From the NCBI GenBank assembly GCA_019321725.1, contig CM033115.1:17928673-17992672 (forward strand): a DNA stretch of 64,000 nt, in the 5' to 3' direction. The notes beneath the pieces are model-generated. The model worked only from the letters and a program-made list of their open reading frames with translations, was not told where the DNA came from and did not search any database. Both the position numbers and the translations under genes were made by a program. This DNA comes from Paulownia fortunei (taxonomy: Eukaryota; Streptophyta; Magnoliopsida; Lamiales; Paulowniaceae). Positions 37,001 through 52,000 of the stretch are shown piece after piece (the stretch's first letter is position 1; every line of letters starts with the position of its first letter).

Positions 37001-40000
37001 TTTTAATTATTTATTTTTATCTTTTTAATCTTTGATAAACTATTTACATAATTATAATTAAGTTGTGTGATTATTTGAGTGTTTGAAAGATAGAGAAAAG
37101 AAGAAAATTATTTTTTCCTTTTTTACTTAATTAGTTATTTACCTAATGACTATTCTGTTATGTAATTATTTAAGCTAATTCCCTGCAAAATATCCACTTG
37201 GCATGCTATATGAGCAAAATAAGCTATTTTTTCCTCCACTTTGATCTCTTGACATGCCACATGAGTAAAATTACTAATTTTGCGGCCAAAACAAAAGAAA
37301 AATCCTCAAATTTTATAGTCATGTCCTTGGCACATGATTATTTTGGGCAGATTCTGAATTTTCTGTCGAAAATCAGCTTGAAATTTTCAAAAATTGAAGA
37401 TGATGTATTCAAATTGCAACAACCATGTTTTAAAGGACGAAAAATGAAACAAATGTCATTATAGAGGACAAAAATATAGTTTTACCTGTAGTACACTTAT
37501 AATATAAGTCATAATTTATTGTGAACTTCAAGAATTTTAATATTCTGCTCAATACCTTCAAATGTTTCTCACTTGGATTTCTAGCAAATCTACTTAATAT
37601 GCCGATCAGCCAAGCAAGATTAGATCTTATGTGATTTATCACATACTATATCCTTCTAAGAATTTTGGCATATTCTTCTTGATTTACTTTATTTGTAACT
37701 AACTAAATGAGGATCAATTGGACACTTATTTACTTTGCAATCAAAGAGTTAAACTTTCTCAAACACTTTTTCATTATAACGAGATTATGTTGATATAAAG
37801 TTGTCTCTCTTGAGGACTTTGACCCCCTAAAATAACATCTAGTGAACCAAAGTCTTTTATATCAAAAGCTTACTTTATGTAACTGTTAGGCTCATGAATA
37901 CAATCCATAGTAATTTAAAAAATAAGCAAACCATCAAGCTATTAAGTTAAAAACACTTTATAGTTATAGTTAAGAGCAACTTTAGTAAAAATAGAACTTT
38001 CTACTTTGCTAATCTTAAGCCAAACTTCTTAGTTCAATAGTTTCATCATTTTTGCCCTTATCTATATTCCCACTTCAATGCACATTTGACAAAGTAGCAT
38101 CCTGTATGCTAGGACTAGATGGTATATCATGTGAACTAGATTCATTTGATTCTAATTCAAGTTTTTTTAACAATTCGTTATCCATTCCAACTTATTAGCA
38201 TCTTTAATAGTTAAGCGTTCAAAGAAATAGCATGTGCAGCCTCAAATACATCGTTAGTACTAATATGAAGAAATCTATATACTTTTACTTTGTAAAGAAT
38301 AATCAATGAACATAGATTTCATAGACTTATTGCCATATTAAGGCCTCTTCTAAATTGCATTCAATACATATGCAAATACGAACCTATGCTTTAAAATGTT
38401 TAATACTAAGTACGTGCCCAATTAGTAACTTGTATAGAGTTTTCATTTGTTATATACAATTTTATTACTAATTTAATGAGAAGCTACCAATGGCTCCCAA
38501 ATAATGCATAACATAGTAGTAACCATATACCTTACGGATCTATTTTTTTTATTTCGGCTACTTCATTTTGAGAGGGAGTATTAGGGGTTGAAGATACTTT
38601 GATAATACTATTTTGCAAACAAAAGACTTTGAACTCATTAGAGAGATATTCTCCACCTCTGTCCAACTCCGACTTAGCCTTTTGATTCTTAAATCAGTTT
38701 GGTTCTCAATTTCATCTTTAAATTTTTTGAATTTATTAAAAATTTCATCCTTTATTCTAAGTAAGTACACATAAGTCAAATTTGAGAAATCATTAGTAAA
38801 CATAACAAAATAACATTGTCCTCCTATAGTAATATGCTCTTTGTTATCATAAATATCCATGTGAACGAGTTCGAGTAAAGATTGTTCTAATCACACTTTT
38901 GAATGAAGATTTGTTACTCAACGTTCACAAGTTTTCATGGATAAAGTGGAGGAAAAGTTAGGAATTAATTCACAATTAATCATGCAATTCATTACATCCA
39001 TACCAACATGTCCTAGTTTATAATGCCATAAATCATTCCTATAGTGCTCAACCATGTAAGAAGAATTAGGCTCACTAATAGAAGAAAGCTTAGAAATATA
39101 TATATACTTAGCAAGTATATAGCACCTTTGGCATAGCTTTTCCCAACAACTGATCCCTTCATTTTTTGGGACTAAAGGCAATCTTAAAGCCATTTTCATT
39201 AAGCTCGTACAAATTCAAAGTCTTTCTCGTAGAAGGAATGTGATGCACACCTTTCAAAATTAATGGTTTTTTTTTTCAAAGTAAGGGGAAGAAGAATGGT
39301 TTATTTGCTACTAAACTAGTTGAAGAGTTTCCCATACAGACAAATTCAATCATTCATCTATTCTTACGTCTTGAACAAGTCCTTATTGGCAGTAATGTGA
39401 CATGTTGCACCCGAATCAACCCAACAAGTATTTTCTTCTTGATTAACAACACAAAGTTCGGCAAGTATAGCAACAAGATCACCTTCAACCAAATTTGTCT
39501 CATTATTCTTCTTTTGTCCTTTGAGAGGGTGACACTCCCTGGCCAAATGCCTAAGTTTGCCACACAAAATAAGGACCTTCTTCTTCTTTTTGACATTGCC
39601 ATTGTGATCTTCATTCTTCTTAGAATTAAAGTTCTTCATCTTCTTAGATTTTTCTTGATTTCTCTTAGAAGTTCCTCGAAGGTTTTTCTCTTCACATTGT
39701 TCACACCATTATTCTTCTCTTGAGTTAAACCATCCCTTCTAAGAGTTTCAATCTCAATTTGAATGCCTTGAAAAAGTTCATCCACAGTAAGAGATTTCTA
39801 CTTGTATTTCAACTTCTTTTGGTAATCCTCCCAAGCAAGGGCGGAGTCAGGATTTCAGTGTAGGGGCACGAGATCCGATCATAAAAATATAATATTAATT
39901 ATTTTTTTCATCTATAAAAATATTTTTTTATTGTGATTTTTTTATTAATTAATTATTAAAAAATAAATACAACTATAAATAAAAATATGATATTTATACA

Positions 40001-43000
40001 CAAATTTCTCATACATATCATATCTGCATAAGTATTCAAAAAAAAAAAATTTAAATAAAAATGAGAATCAATTCTAATTCAATCTAACACAAAACAAAAA
40101 CTAACTTACAAATATTGAAAAATATAATCCGAATATTAGAGTAATTCTTATAATTTTATCACAATCTTATGAGTTATTATTAAGTGTTCAAATTTATTTT
40201 ATTGTTGTGAAAAAAAGAAAATAGTTCTTCAAATAAAATGTAGTTTATATAAGTAGCTACTCATTTGTAAGTTTATACAATGAATTAAAAATATATTAAA
40301 AAACTAATGAAGTTCTTAATTTTTTTATTATAAAAGAGAATTATTGTTTAAATAAAAATAATTCTTAATATTATAAAAATTTATAGTAACATGTCAAAAA
40401 TGAATTTGTCAATCAAATTTGCTTCCAAAAACTATTGCATACATTTGAGTATTATTTTATAATCATTATCCAAATGAAATGTATTTTAAAAAATCCACAC
40501 TTATGATTTCTTGAAACATAAAAATTAGAATAATCTAGAATAATAAGTAAAGAAAGTGAACTCAAATAAGTTAAAAACTAATAAATAAGTATAAAAAATA
40601 ACAATAATGAGGATTTTTTTACTAATATAAATTATATTTGTAGAGATAAAATCATAACAAAATTTTAATACTATAAATGACTTTTAAAACTTTATATTAA
40701 TAATAAGCACATAAAATTTTAAAAAATGAAGTTTCAAATAATTAAAAATATCTTTAAATTTACATATTCAAAATAAGATTATAAAAATTTGCGTGGACAA
40801 TTGATATAATTTCATAATTTAAAGGGGGACAAAAATTTAATTTTATTAAATTTTATAAATAAAAAATATATTTATAGAAAATTGAGGGGGAGGGGTGGTT
40901 GCACCCACCCACCCCCCTGCCTCTGCCCCTGCTCCCTAGAAATGGGACTTTAATAATGGTAGAAACTTGAAAACTTTCAGAATTCACTCAAATTGGCACA
41001 TTCCGATATCATTAAGTTTATTCACTTGGCCAATGATATATTTTATAATAATCATTTTGTAATCCATCGTAGTTATTGACCAAAAAGACTTATTTCCAAC
41101 ATTTTTATTGATATAAAAGATTTAGGATTTTTTTCCCACTATTCATATTTTTGTATAAGGCATTTCATTTGTAGAAGAAAACAAACGTTATTACTGAACC
41201 AGAACCATTCAATCGACCTAATCAGTTTATTTTATTTTTTTGTTTGTTTTTAAGGGGGTGTTTGATTGTCAGGAGTTGAAGGAAAATAAAATTACATCTT
41301 TGCTAATAATTATAACTTTTAACATATTGCTCTTGATCCTAACACCTTCTTTGCTTCTCTTGCTTGAACACAAATTCTTTCATGCCATTTGATGTCTAAG
41401 GGCCCCCAATGATTTGTTTAGGTTTCAAATTCAATTTGCAAACTCATCAGATCAGATGTCCCAACATGCTAACTCTGTCAATTGAATGAAAGATAACTTT
41501 AATAGTGGAACTTGACTTTGAATTATTTGAAGGTTAATTACATCCACATTCCCAAATTGTTCCTCAAAGTTTCAAACCTACAATTACCCGTACCAACAGA
41601 CATTAAAAAACATTAATGGAAGTTTTCTTTTCCACCCCTGCTTTAAGTTGAATAATTAAATAAAAGAATTGGCCAAAAAAAATAAAAAAAAAAACACATA
41701 ATGGGCGGCGTGAGCATCTCCATTTTATGCCTAGAAGTTTCTAATTAAAAAAAAAGTATGATAAACATTAAATAATGAAGAAAAGTCGGTTCACTTTTTC
41801 ACTTAATAAAAAAGAAATAAAGAAAAGTTGCTTCACTTTTATCACAAATTATTTTTAGTATTTTCTAAAGTTATTTTGTGGCACAACTAACAATTATACA
41901 CATTGAAATATCTTAACTTCAATTCTACCCTTTAGCATTAAATTTTTGTATGATCTCTTCCACATATTATGGGATCTATAGGATATCTTTCTATTTCCCC
42001 CTAGCAATTTTTAGAATTTTCACTATTTAATTTTCAATTCACCTATGATCATCAAATGAAATATCTATGTAACCCGCGCATGCATCTACCTCAATTCCTA
42101 AATCTTGAAAATAAATGTAGATTGATTGGCAACTCCACTTCAACGAGACAATGAAGAAATACCAGGTCACTTGCTCTGACAAGGTTGCCTTTGATGTATA
42201 AATCTGAATTTAAAAAACACAAGGAGAAAAAAGTAGTTATTTTTCATGTTAGAGGTTCCCACAGGAAATGAAAACAATGACTAATGAGTGAAGATAGGTG
42301 GAGATACTTAGAAAATAGTCTATCACTGACACTATGCAACAAACGAACAAGAGGTGAGTCACATCAAAACCAAAAAGGAAGGATAAAAAAAAAAACACAC
42401 GACCAACTAGACCTCACCTTTTCAAGTACACCAAACTTTGTGACTTCAAACTCTAAACGAGAGAACACACACACACACACACATATATATATACACACAC
42501 ACATAATACTTGGACATAACTCAAAAACTTCAAACTATTTTATACGCAAATGTAATTTTTGTCCTCAATGAGTCTATCGTGCTTCAAACCATTTTATTCA
42601 ATCTCCTGGAACTAAACTCTTAGATTCAACGACCCTCATCAAATCATTTTGTTCAATCTCTTAGAACTAAGCTCTTAGATTCAATGGCCCCCATCTATCG
42701 ACAATCCGCTCCTGTTTGGGGGTTGAGATGCAACATGAAGATCTTCTTATTTATGACGAAATTTAGATCAAATTGCACTAAACCTCTACGTACCACACCA
42801 CCGAACAAATCACCTGAATACCAAGTCTTTCTCTACCATCAACTTGAAGTATAATTAGTAAAGTATTACATTTTGTACCCTCACATTTACTTTACAATTT
42901 GGGCCCTCTGAGCTTCAATTTATCTTGAAGGGTATTTTTATCCATGTACTATTTAGACATTTAGGTCAAGGGCAACATTAAAAAATCAACTAACTTTTTG

Positions 43001-46000
43001 TCTAACATCATAATTTCCAATCAAAAACCCTAATAAAAAGAAAAATGACAAATTTCAAAATGGGTTTTGTAATTATGAAAGAGAGAGTAACAAGCTAATA
43101 ATTTAGCTATTTCAGATGACAAGATAAATGTTATGAAGAGAAACTTTCGACTAAATCAAGATCCAAATAGTAACGCAACCCAAGTGGGAAGCAAGATTTC
43201 TTCAAACATGACAATTTCACAAAGTAAAAACCAATGTTTTCATAACCAAACTGGTGACCAAATCGATATTGTTAACAATTAGTGGTTCATCCAATCGGAC
43301 CAATTCAATCGACGATCGGACCAATCTAATAAAAATTAATTATATTTTTTTATTATATTCTGTAAAATAATAATATAATAGATTAATTGTTATGTAATAT
43401 ATTTTAAATATAAAAAAATAAATAACTACCAAAAAAATAACTAACAAATCACAAAATCTAAATAATCACATAAATATAACAAAATATAAAATTTATTTTT
43501 TTTAAAAAAAAAAATAAAGATCAAAATCGATCAAACCGATTTTGACTGAATTTGATCGATTTGGGCTGGTTTGATCGATTTTTGTCCGCTGATCGGACTG
43601 ACCTCTGATTCCCGATTAGACCGGCAAAACAAGCTAATCCGATCCGATTTTGAAAATATTGGTAAAAACCTTAAATTCATATCTCAAAAATCCTAAAGCT
43701 CTCTAGACTCTGTGGTATTGAAGGAATAAAACTCACTTTTACAATCGAATTATTTACAAAAACTCCCAAGATATCACCTAATGATAAAAAAGTTCAACTA
43801 AATTTCGAAATCAAAATATCCCCTTGACATCTATCTTCGTCTTACAAATTACACCTATCATTTATCTCCATCACAAAAAATGTTATTGTCAACTAAAGAA
43901 AATAAGGAAACCCTATTTTAATATGGTGTAATATTCACAAAATATATTAATACAAAAATACTTCTAGGGCAAATTGTATTATTTTACAATTTCTTGGAGA
44001 GGTAATAATTACAAATTTTATATTCAAACTATAAAAAAGGGCTAATATAATTTAACCATAATTTAATTTTTACAAATAACATTAATACTTTTCTTTAATT
44101 TAAACAAAAGATAAATTTTTTTAAGTAAAACTCCTTTCATAAATTATTATTCTTTTTTAGTAACATGTCAAACTAAAGTTTAAGTAAAATTTAACATATA
44201 AGTATAATTAAAAAATAAATGCATTAAAAGTACCAAGTATTCATATTTTAAACAAGTTTATTTTAATAATTTAAATTACTTATCTTAAACTAAATTAATT
44301 TTTAAAATTTATTGCAAATTCATACTTTAAAGCTAGGAAAAATATATAAATTCAAACTTTAAATAAAAAAGAAAAAAATATTGAACTATTTCTTATTTGG
44401 CAAAAAAATAGAACTAATATATTATACTATTTTTAAACTAATTATCTTAAACGTTTAAATGCTAACAAAATTTCATATCTAATAATTTTAAAAAATGTTT
44501 AAGTTCAAACTTTAAATAAATAAAATAGAAAATAGTTTAACTAATATATTTAATAATTTTTTATTTTATAAAAAATATAAAATAATTTTAAAAAATTTAG
44601 AGAAAAACAAAAAAGAAGAAAAAATTCATTATCTTCTTCCCCATCGCCACTGCCCATACCCCTTGGTTACCACAAACCCCACCCATCAATCTTGTAGCCC
44701 AACCTCTCCCACAATCATTGTCACCTACCCTTCCTTTAAAGCCAGGATAGTAGCCTACCCTCTCCCACAGTCATCGTCACCTACCATTCCTTTAAAGCTA
44801 AGATAGAGCCAAAAAATAAATATCAAGGGACGAATATTATTTTAAAAAATAATAAATAAAAAGATATTTTTTATTATTTAAAGAAAATATATTTTTAAAA
44901 TCTCATAATTTTATTATAAAATCTATATTAATTTTAAAAAATTAGAGTTTGGGAAAGGGGGGCACCGCCGCTGCCTGCCCCCCTCCCCCCTAACTCCAAC
45001 GCCACCCACCCCTATCTTATTCCATCACCAACAACCTTTTTGGTTGTTAACCCTACATTAATTTCTCATCTCCCCCATTTGATTCCTATCTCTACCCATT
45101 TCCAATGGTGACCCCACCCCACCCCACCCCACCCCACCCTCAACCCAATTGTCATTGCCACCCAAAATATACAAATATACAAATAAATGAAATTTTAGTA
45201 GACTTATGATGCAACGCCACTTTACCATAGAGCAACATATATCATTGATGCAACGCATATAAATAATAGATTTGACCAACTATAAACAGAAAACATGGTA
45301 CAAGTAGAATTTGCGCATGCTAAACTTCTATATCCCCTTTTCAATATTTATCTACCTTATTCCTCTATGCAAGGAATGACCTTGCAACAATAAAAGTCAT
45401 AACAAGATAATATTTTGAACGCATGACCCAGTTTAACCCACAAGTATTTGAGTTGTGCATAGTAAAATTGATATCACCATGGATGGTGGAACCTTTCAAG
45501 ACCTCATGCCTATAGTTGGCATGTCGGACCTTGCCTTATTCATACCTACACTTGTGCGAATTAATATGAACACAAACACCAAAATACGAAAAAGTATGAA
45601 AAGATAAAATACTCCACTCCATTCAACAATCACAATTTCCAATATTCACAAGGTGGGGATCAAATGCATCCAAATCAAAATTTCATATATAAGAACATTT
45701 AAATCACGAAAATAACACTACAACTATATATATATATATAAATTTATATTCCCACAAGATAAATTACATTAATGTATGAAAACAAGTAAAATAAGCATGT
45801 ACGAGCTATAAATTGAATTATGGATGAGAAAATTGATTCTTCCTATATCAGTAATTTTCATAGAAGTGATTTACTTGCACGTAATATTCACACATCAATT
45901 GCATGAATTATAATCATGCATTAAATGATATCTAGATAAAATATTAGCATAAACCTAATAATATTGTAATTGATAGATACACATAATGGTTATATGAAAT

Positions 46001-49000
46001 CTCTTTTGCTTTCAAAAACAACATATAGATTTAGCCAAAAACAAAGGGCATTCACTGAAAACAAATGATTGCCAAAGATCCTTTCTTCCTCAGCATGAAA
46101 ATAATGACTATTTCAAACCAACATGCGAAGCGCTTCTGATTATTGCCTATAGATTTTAAGATAGAAATTGTAACTGGTATTAGAGTTCAACCTAATAAGA
46201 TACTAAATAAGTCATTTTCATCAATTCACATTATTTACTTGTTTGTTTGTCTTAATAGCACCACACTATTAGTGTATGATCCAGCATTGGCTGCTATACT
46301 AAAAACAATATGTATAGCAATCGTGAAATTCAAATGATTCAAACCTTTTTTAGATAATATCCCAAGCACCACATTTCAGTTGTGACTTGTAAGTCTCCAC
46401 ATTTAGTCAGCCACACCAAGAGCCTCCACCATGGCTTGCAATTTCACTTCCTAGGCTCCGTCACGGGATAATTATTGAGATCTAGACCAACAATTCCTTC
46501 CCTACACATTTGTTGTGGTAAAAAGTCATTACTGTATCAATGAATAATTAAAATCTTTAAAACTTGTTTTGCCCACCCTTTATTTTTTGCAATAATTCCT
46601 ACTCAGATTTGCTATTTTGTGGACTTAATCCCAAGAATATACAATAGTAAAAATAAAACAATAGACTTGTATAAAGCCTAATTCAAATAGAGAAAATAAT
46701 GTACAAAGACGTGAGGTGCATGGAATTTTAGTAATTGTTAGTTTTCATCTTTAATCCCTAGAAAATACAATAGTAAAAATAAAACAATAGACTTGTATGA
46801 TGCCTAATTCACAAAGAGAAAACAATGTACAAGAGCGTGAGGTGCATGGAGTTTTAGTAATTGTTAGTTTTCATCTCATTATGGATTTATGATAGTCTTA
46901 ATTATGACAAAATAATAGCATATAATTACTATAATTGCAAGCTGATAAATGATTAGTTTTGTTGAAGAAAGGAAAGACCCTAAAACAGTGAGTCACCTAT
47001 TTTCATATCATCTTCATATTAATGGATATAAGACTAATAGTTACAAAAGCAAATTTTGCATTTGCAAAAACTTCAAAACTCAAATGGTGTTTCAATAAAA
47101 TAAAAACATAAAAAAAATAAAACCTGAGATGTTGTATAATATGCACATATGGTTATACTAGGATTTATAATGTAAAGCTGAGCATTGGAAAAGCTCCATA
47201 GGGGACCTATATGCATGGCTTACAACATGAGCCATAGAACCAAAAATTTTAAAGTCAGAAAACATATTTGGATTCATTATACAAACTATGCTCAAAGTGC
47301 TCACGATCGAAACAGACAATTGCTGCACAGCGTGCGCGCACACACACATATATGAGATAGATAGCTAGGGCGAGAGAGATGAAGCGAGAGGCATTGGATA
47401 GAAGTAAATATCTCGTTAAACAAGTTGTAAAACATTTCTTAAGCGTACATCTAATGTTGAACATTTTTTTTTTCTTGAATTTCACAAATAGAGCATTTTG
47501 CAGTTGATAAAAATAATAAGTTATAGAAAATGACCAAGGGTTTAAAATATGTAACAAGGCAAAAGCTCCTCAATCTAATGTGCTAATTTAATGTGAGAAG
47601 TCCATTCCATTGACTGATGCCATATATATATATTAGTCTTGTGTTTGAACCCATAAATGAAATGATTACATCCAAGACAAATTACTATTCGCAGTTGCTC
47701 AACATCATTTAGAAGAAAAATCTTATTCCTGAAACTGTCTGCAGAAATCTCCAAATAACGAGGCGATTGTCTACTAATTATGAATTTCACCGCTACTTTT
47801 AAATGAGTCAGTCCTTACCAATAAATACTGCATAATAGTTATCCTTATTCCTACGATAAAAAGTTTAGTGACACTTCAATATTCAATACTCAAGACAAAC
47901 ATAATAGCAATTTAATAATCTTTCTCCCCCCTTCCCTCTCCTTTCATTTACCTACAAGTATGTTCTGATTGATCAACAAAACTTGAAGGAACTTACTGCC
48001 TCAAGAAAGCAATCAATCCTAGTTCATCATAAATCTCTCAAGTAGTTTCAACTGCTGTTTTCAGCAAAAAAATTTAATAGCCACCTTATATTTCAAGGAA
48101 ATCTCAATAGTGCCTAAGTACATGTATGCATATTAGTTAACATTGGAACACATCAATTTTGTTCCATTCAATGGACTAGAATAAAATAGACCAAATAAAG
48201 ATTTTGACACTATAGCAATATCAATCTTAGTATTCCATCAAGCCACAAAGTGTAATGTTAACAATGTGATCTCTTCACATCAAGTGGCAGTTTTTTCATC
48301 AAATCTTAATGAAGTCCTAAGAGTATTAAGCGATGAGGGCTTGGTGTATATTCAAAAGAATATAAAACTTTGCAATACCTGGAAAAAATTATGATGGAAC
48401 TATTAAGCTAATTTCTTATTGACTCAGTGGTGGAGTGTCTGATGCATATATATCTAATAAAGGATTTCTCACAAATGTTTATGATGTATGACTCTTAAAA
48501 GTGAATATCAAGGATTATGCATATATAATATTATCCCTGAGTTTATGCGAATCCTACTTGAATCCCCGAATTGAATCTTCTATCGGTGTCACACCAATTT
48601 ATGAATAACACGTAAATTTAACCAAGTCATGTTAAGTTATTAATGTTAAGACACAATTAGTTAATTAATAGTTGCAATCAAATAAAAAGCTAGAAAAAAA
48701 GAGTTTCCTTAATACTCGTGTTTCCTACCCATCATCTGCTACAAAGTTTCCTTATCTTCTGCAAATCCATGAGAGGAAACCTTCATATCCTTCAGCCAGA
48801 TTAATTAGAACCACCTTCATACTAGTTTCTGCAATAACTTTTTATTTCTATCATATATGTAATGCATCTTATTTGAGTTTTATATTTGACAATTTCAAGA
48901 TTGATAATTACTTCGACACTGCAATTGAGCCCATCTGTACTGTTTCAAATTTTTTTCCTGCACTGCTAATCAGTTTTTATTCTCTCATCCAAAAATATTT

Positions 49001-52000
49001 GGAATAAATTTGGTCACAATCACAATCAAATTGAATTAATACACAATATAATTAAATGAGGAGTTGCACCAATGTGATAACACTTTAATATGTTACTATG
49101 ACTTATGAAAGTGAAAGTTCTCATTCCAATCAAATTTTATATGTAAAATTTCACAAACATGTTTCACATTCAGACAAAGTCAAATTTTTTTTCTTCACTG
49201 CAGGAAAAATGTTGTTCTTAAAGAATTGGCTTAAAAAATTCATACGGCTAATTATATTATGTGTATTATTGAGAACTCTTTGCTATTAGAAGAAAAACAT
49301 TTACTAATGTTTAATGATATCCACTAGCAGATATTTTCATAATTGACGAGAGTGATTTAGCTAAAGAATTTAAACGTGATTAGCTAAAGAATGTACAGGA
49401 TAGCAAACTTGATTAGCATTCTATGTGGAAACTTTTTTATTTCCCTTTATGCTGATTGCAATTACTTTTTCTTGAAATTAATAGCTTAATTGTAATTTAG
49501 GCAGATTAACATATAACAATCATGCATATGTGCGACACCAACGTGTTGTCAAAAGTTCTCATTCGCTCTAATCCAGACAAAATATTACCATCCAAAAAAC
49601 CAAATTGCAATTAGAGAATATTCCTTATTCCAATTTTGAGAATAGAAACCATTTAGCCTGATTAGGAATATTGAAGTTAGAAAATTTTGCGCACTTCATG
49701 GCCTCTTTGATTTGGTTTCTGACATTCCACATTGTGCTCTAGAGGTTGTACGACTTCATATTAGATGCTTAATTACAATGGTCCTTATCATCATTCCTTA
49801 TTTCATAATTTAGAGAGCTTTTGTCCACTTAGCTTATGCCCCTTAATGCAATTGCTAGCATACAGAGACAACAAAATAAAGCAAATTGCGGAAAGAACAA
49901 ATAAACAATATAAATGCACCACAATAACCCACTACTGATGCTTGAAAGTTTATGTTGCACAAGCTCTGAGTTGAATTTAAGTTTTATATCAAGTTCTAGG
50001 AGTTTCCTCTTTATAAAACAGAGATAAACTAATCTTAACACATATTGCATATTCAAGTATGCCACCAGTATTTATCAGATATTGAATTAGATAACATGCT
50101 TACCTTAGCCTAGTGAATATACAGCCAAAAAATCTCCCATCTTCCCATTAAAGTACATTGTATACGTTCTTTCACCTGCAAAATATTTAAACAAAAACAT
50201 GAATTGCATGTCAAGGAGTGTGTGTCATCTAATTTTCAAAGCGATAATCATGAACAAGTAGCATGCTGCAAGTTTCCAGCCAATTTCAAACAATCAAAAT
50301 GACATGAATGCTAAAGCAAAGACCAGAACATTCATATGATCATCTTATATCCCCTAGTAGTTGGACAAACTTTTTGGACACATCGCTACTAATGGATGAC
50401 CACCTAGTCTAAAAGTTTAAGGTGTTAGAAGAATAATTTATTTATTGAATGCCTTCAATAGTCTCCTCGTACAGGGCAGATTCATTCTCTTCAGCCACGC
50501 ACACAGAGTGACAGCCAAACTTGACCTATGACTTTTGGCTGCTCTAATGTTATACTAAATGAACAGATCATGTAAGCATAAAAGCTATCAGAGAGAGGAG
50601 GAAACTGTTCATCATATATGGATCTAGAAAAAGAAGCATCATATATGGATCTAGAAATTAGGTTATAATTTGAGGAAAACTCATCAAATATGAGGTCAAC
50701 CTTCTTAATCCACCTCAAAAATCGGATATTGGATTTCGAGTCAAAACTGTTTGCTTCAGACAATCATTATGGTTTTGGGCTGCTGAAACTGCTCAACATA
50801 TTCTTCATTATGTGGGATAGACACAAAGATAAATAGATATTCTGGGAGCTTCCAGGGTAATTCATCACGTATTTGAGTTGCAGAACACCATTATAAAAAG
50901 GACCACAACTGACATTTGTGCTATTTTTTACAGTATGAGGTCAGTTATTGAACGACACAACAAAGCAAAAGAGGAACCTCACCAGTTGGCAAATTTGACT
51001 TCTGAAGTCAAGGTAATCTTCACTATCAAATTCCAGTTAAGTATAACTTCAAGTAAAATGGAGACATGGATGATTTTCATACATTTTACCTCATTTTGTT
51101 CATATTCGTACATTTTACCTCATTTTGTTTATCATAAGGGTGCAGCAATAAGCTTCCAGACCTGAACATATGAAGAACCTTGTTAAATTCACATCAAAAG
51201 AAAGGAAAGTAGAAACCTGCCGATAAGAGAAAAAAATAACAAATTAAGTTGTACAAATTGATGATAGATCAAGAAGTTGAGATCCTTGTGCTCATCTTGA
51301 AAATGTTCAAATGCAATATTATAAATAGATTTATGAACATTCCCATAACAGGTTAATAAATTACCCATCAATATGTTGAAACATTTATCAAATATTACAT
51401 TCTTATTTTGTTTTCTACTTTTTCATTATTTAAAAGGTTAAATTAGAATTTGATTGTCTTCTATTTTTTTTATAAGGTGGAATCTTAGTTCTCCTGAATC
51501 CCTAATAAGATGCTTTTGGACAAACTCTCAACCAAATATCATGCCAGTGGTTCATTCTCCTTGTAAACAACCAAGACTCTTCGTCTCTGAAACCCTAGCA
51601 AATAAGTTTAAACTAAAAAAACCATTCCACTGAATGATCTCTAACTTCTCACAGTTTTCATAATCCTCATTACTATATATTTAATCCATATCCTCATTGT
51701 GAACATAAATCCATCCATCCCTACAGTTATCAATGTTAGGTAGCATAATCACAGTGATTCTAGAGCAGGAAGAGATTGCAATGCTGATCATTGAACTTAA
51801 CAATATTCATTTCTTATACATCAGGGACTTCAGCTTTAATAATCAACTTTTTGAAACATTATCCTAGTTAATTAAGTAGGTTAAAACAAAATGCTTAGTC
51901 ATTGGCCATATTTCGTACATGAAAGAGATGTCAAGCACATTATTTGGATAACCATATAAGTAGTTGTAACAAAATGTTGTAATTGAGAGCACATTTAGCT

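Larger units (their letters stand above)
36000..41100 (-). mobile_element. Decayed Ty1-copia retrotransposon with two nested insertions
   Basis: On the minus strand, in pol order from right to left: gag tail and a degenerate zinc knuckle ([11 protein letters not shown], first Cys lost) with the aspartic-protease start [17 protein letters not shown] (39364-39640); the pre-integrase HxLGH-type motif [15 protein letters not shown] (38918-39199); the start of the integrase core with [19 protein letters not shown] (38558-38860); an end-of-RT run ([18 protein letters not shown], about 37500-37640); and RNase H-like sequence (36000-36460). Stops and frameshifts occur throughout, so it is dead. The order of domains (integrase before RT) is diagnostic of the copia superfamily. 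LTRs were not located. Confidence 0.82.
31201..50933 (+). other. Giant intron 1 of the MADS gene (19.7 kb)
   Basis: Donor AG/GTTATT after exon 1 (completes Ser-61 with exon 2), acceptor TTTTTTACAG/T. First introns of this family are usually long and regulatory, but 19.7 kb is extreme. Much of it is transposon-derived: a Ty1-copia relic with nested insertions, a MITE, a possible gypsy integrase relic, several local tandem duplications and microsatellites (TA-rich at 31408-31470). About 46900-50930 shows no element I could classify. Confidence 0.85.
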
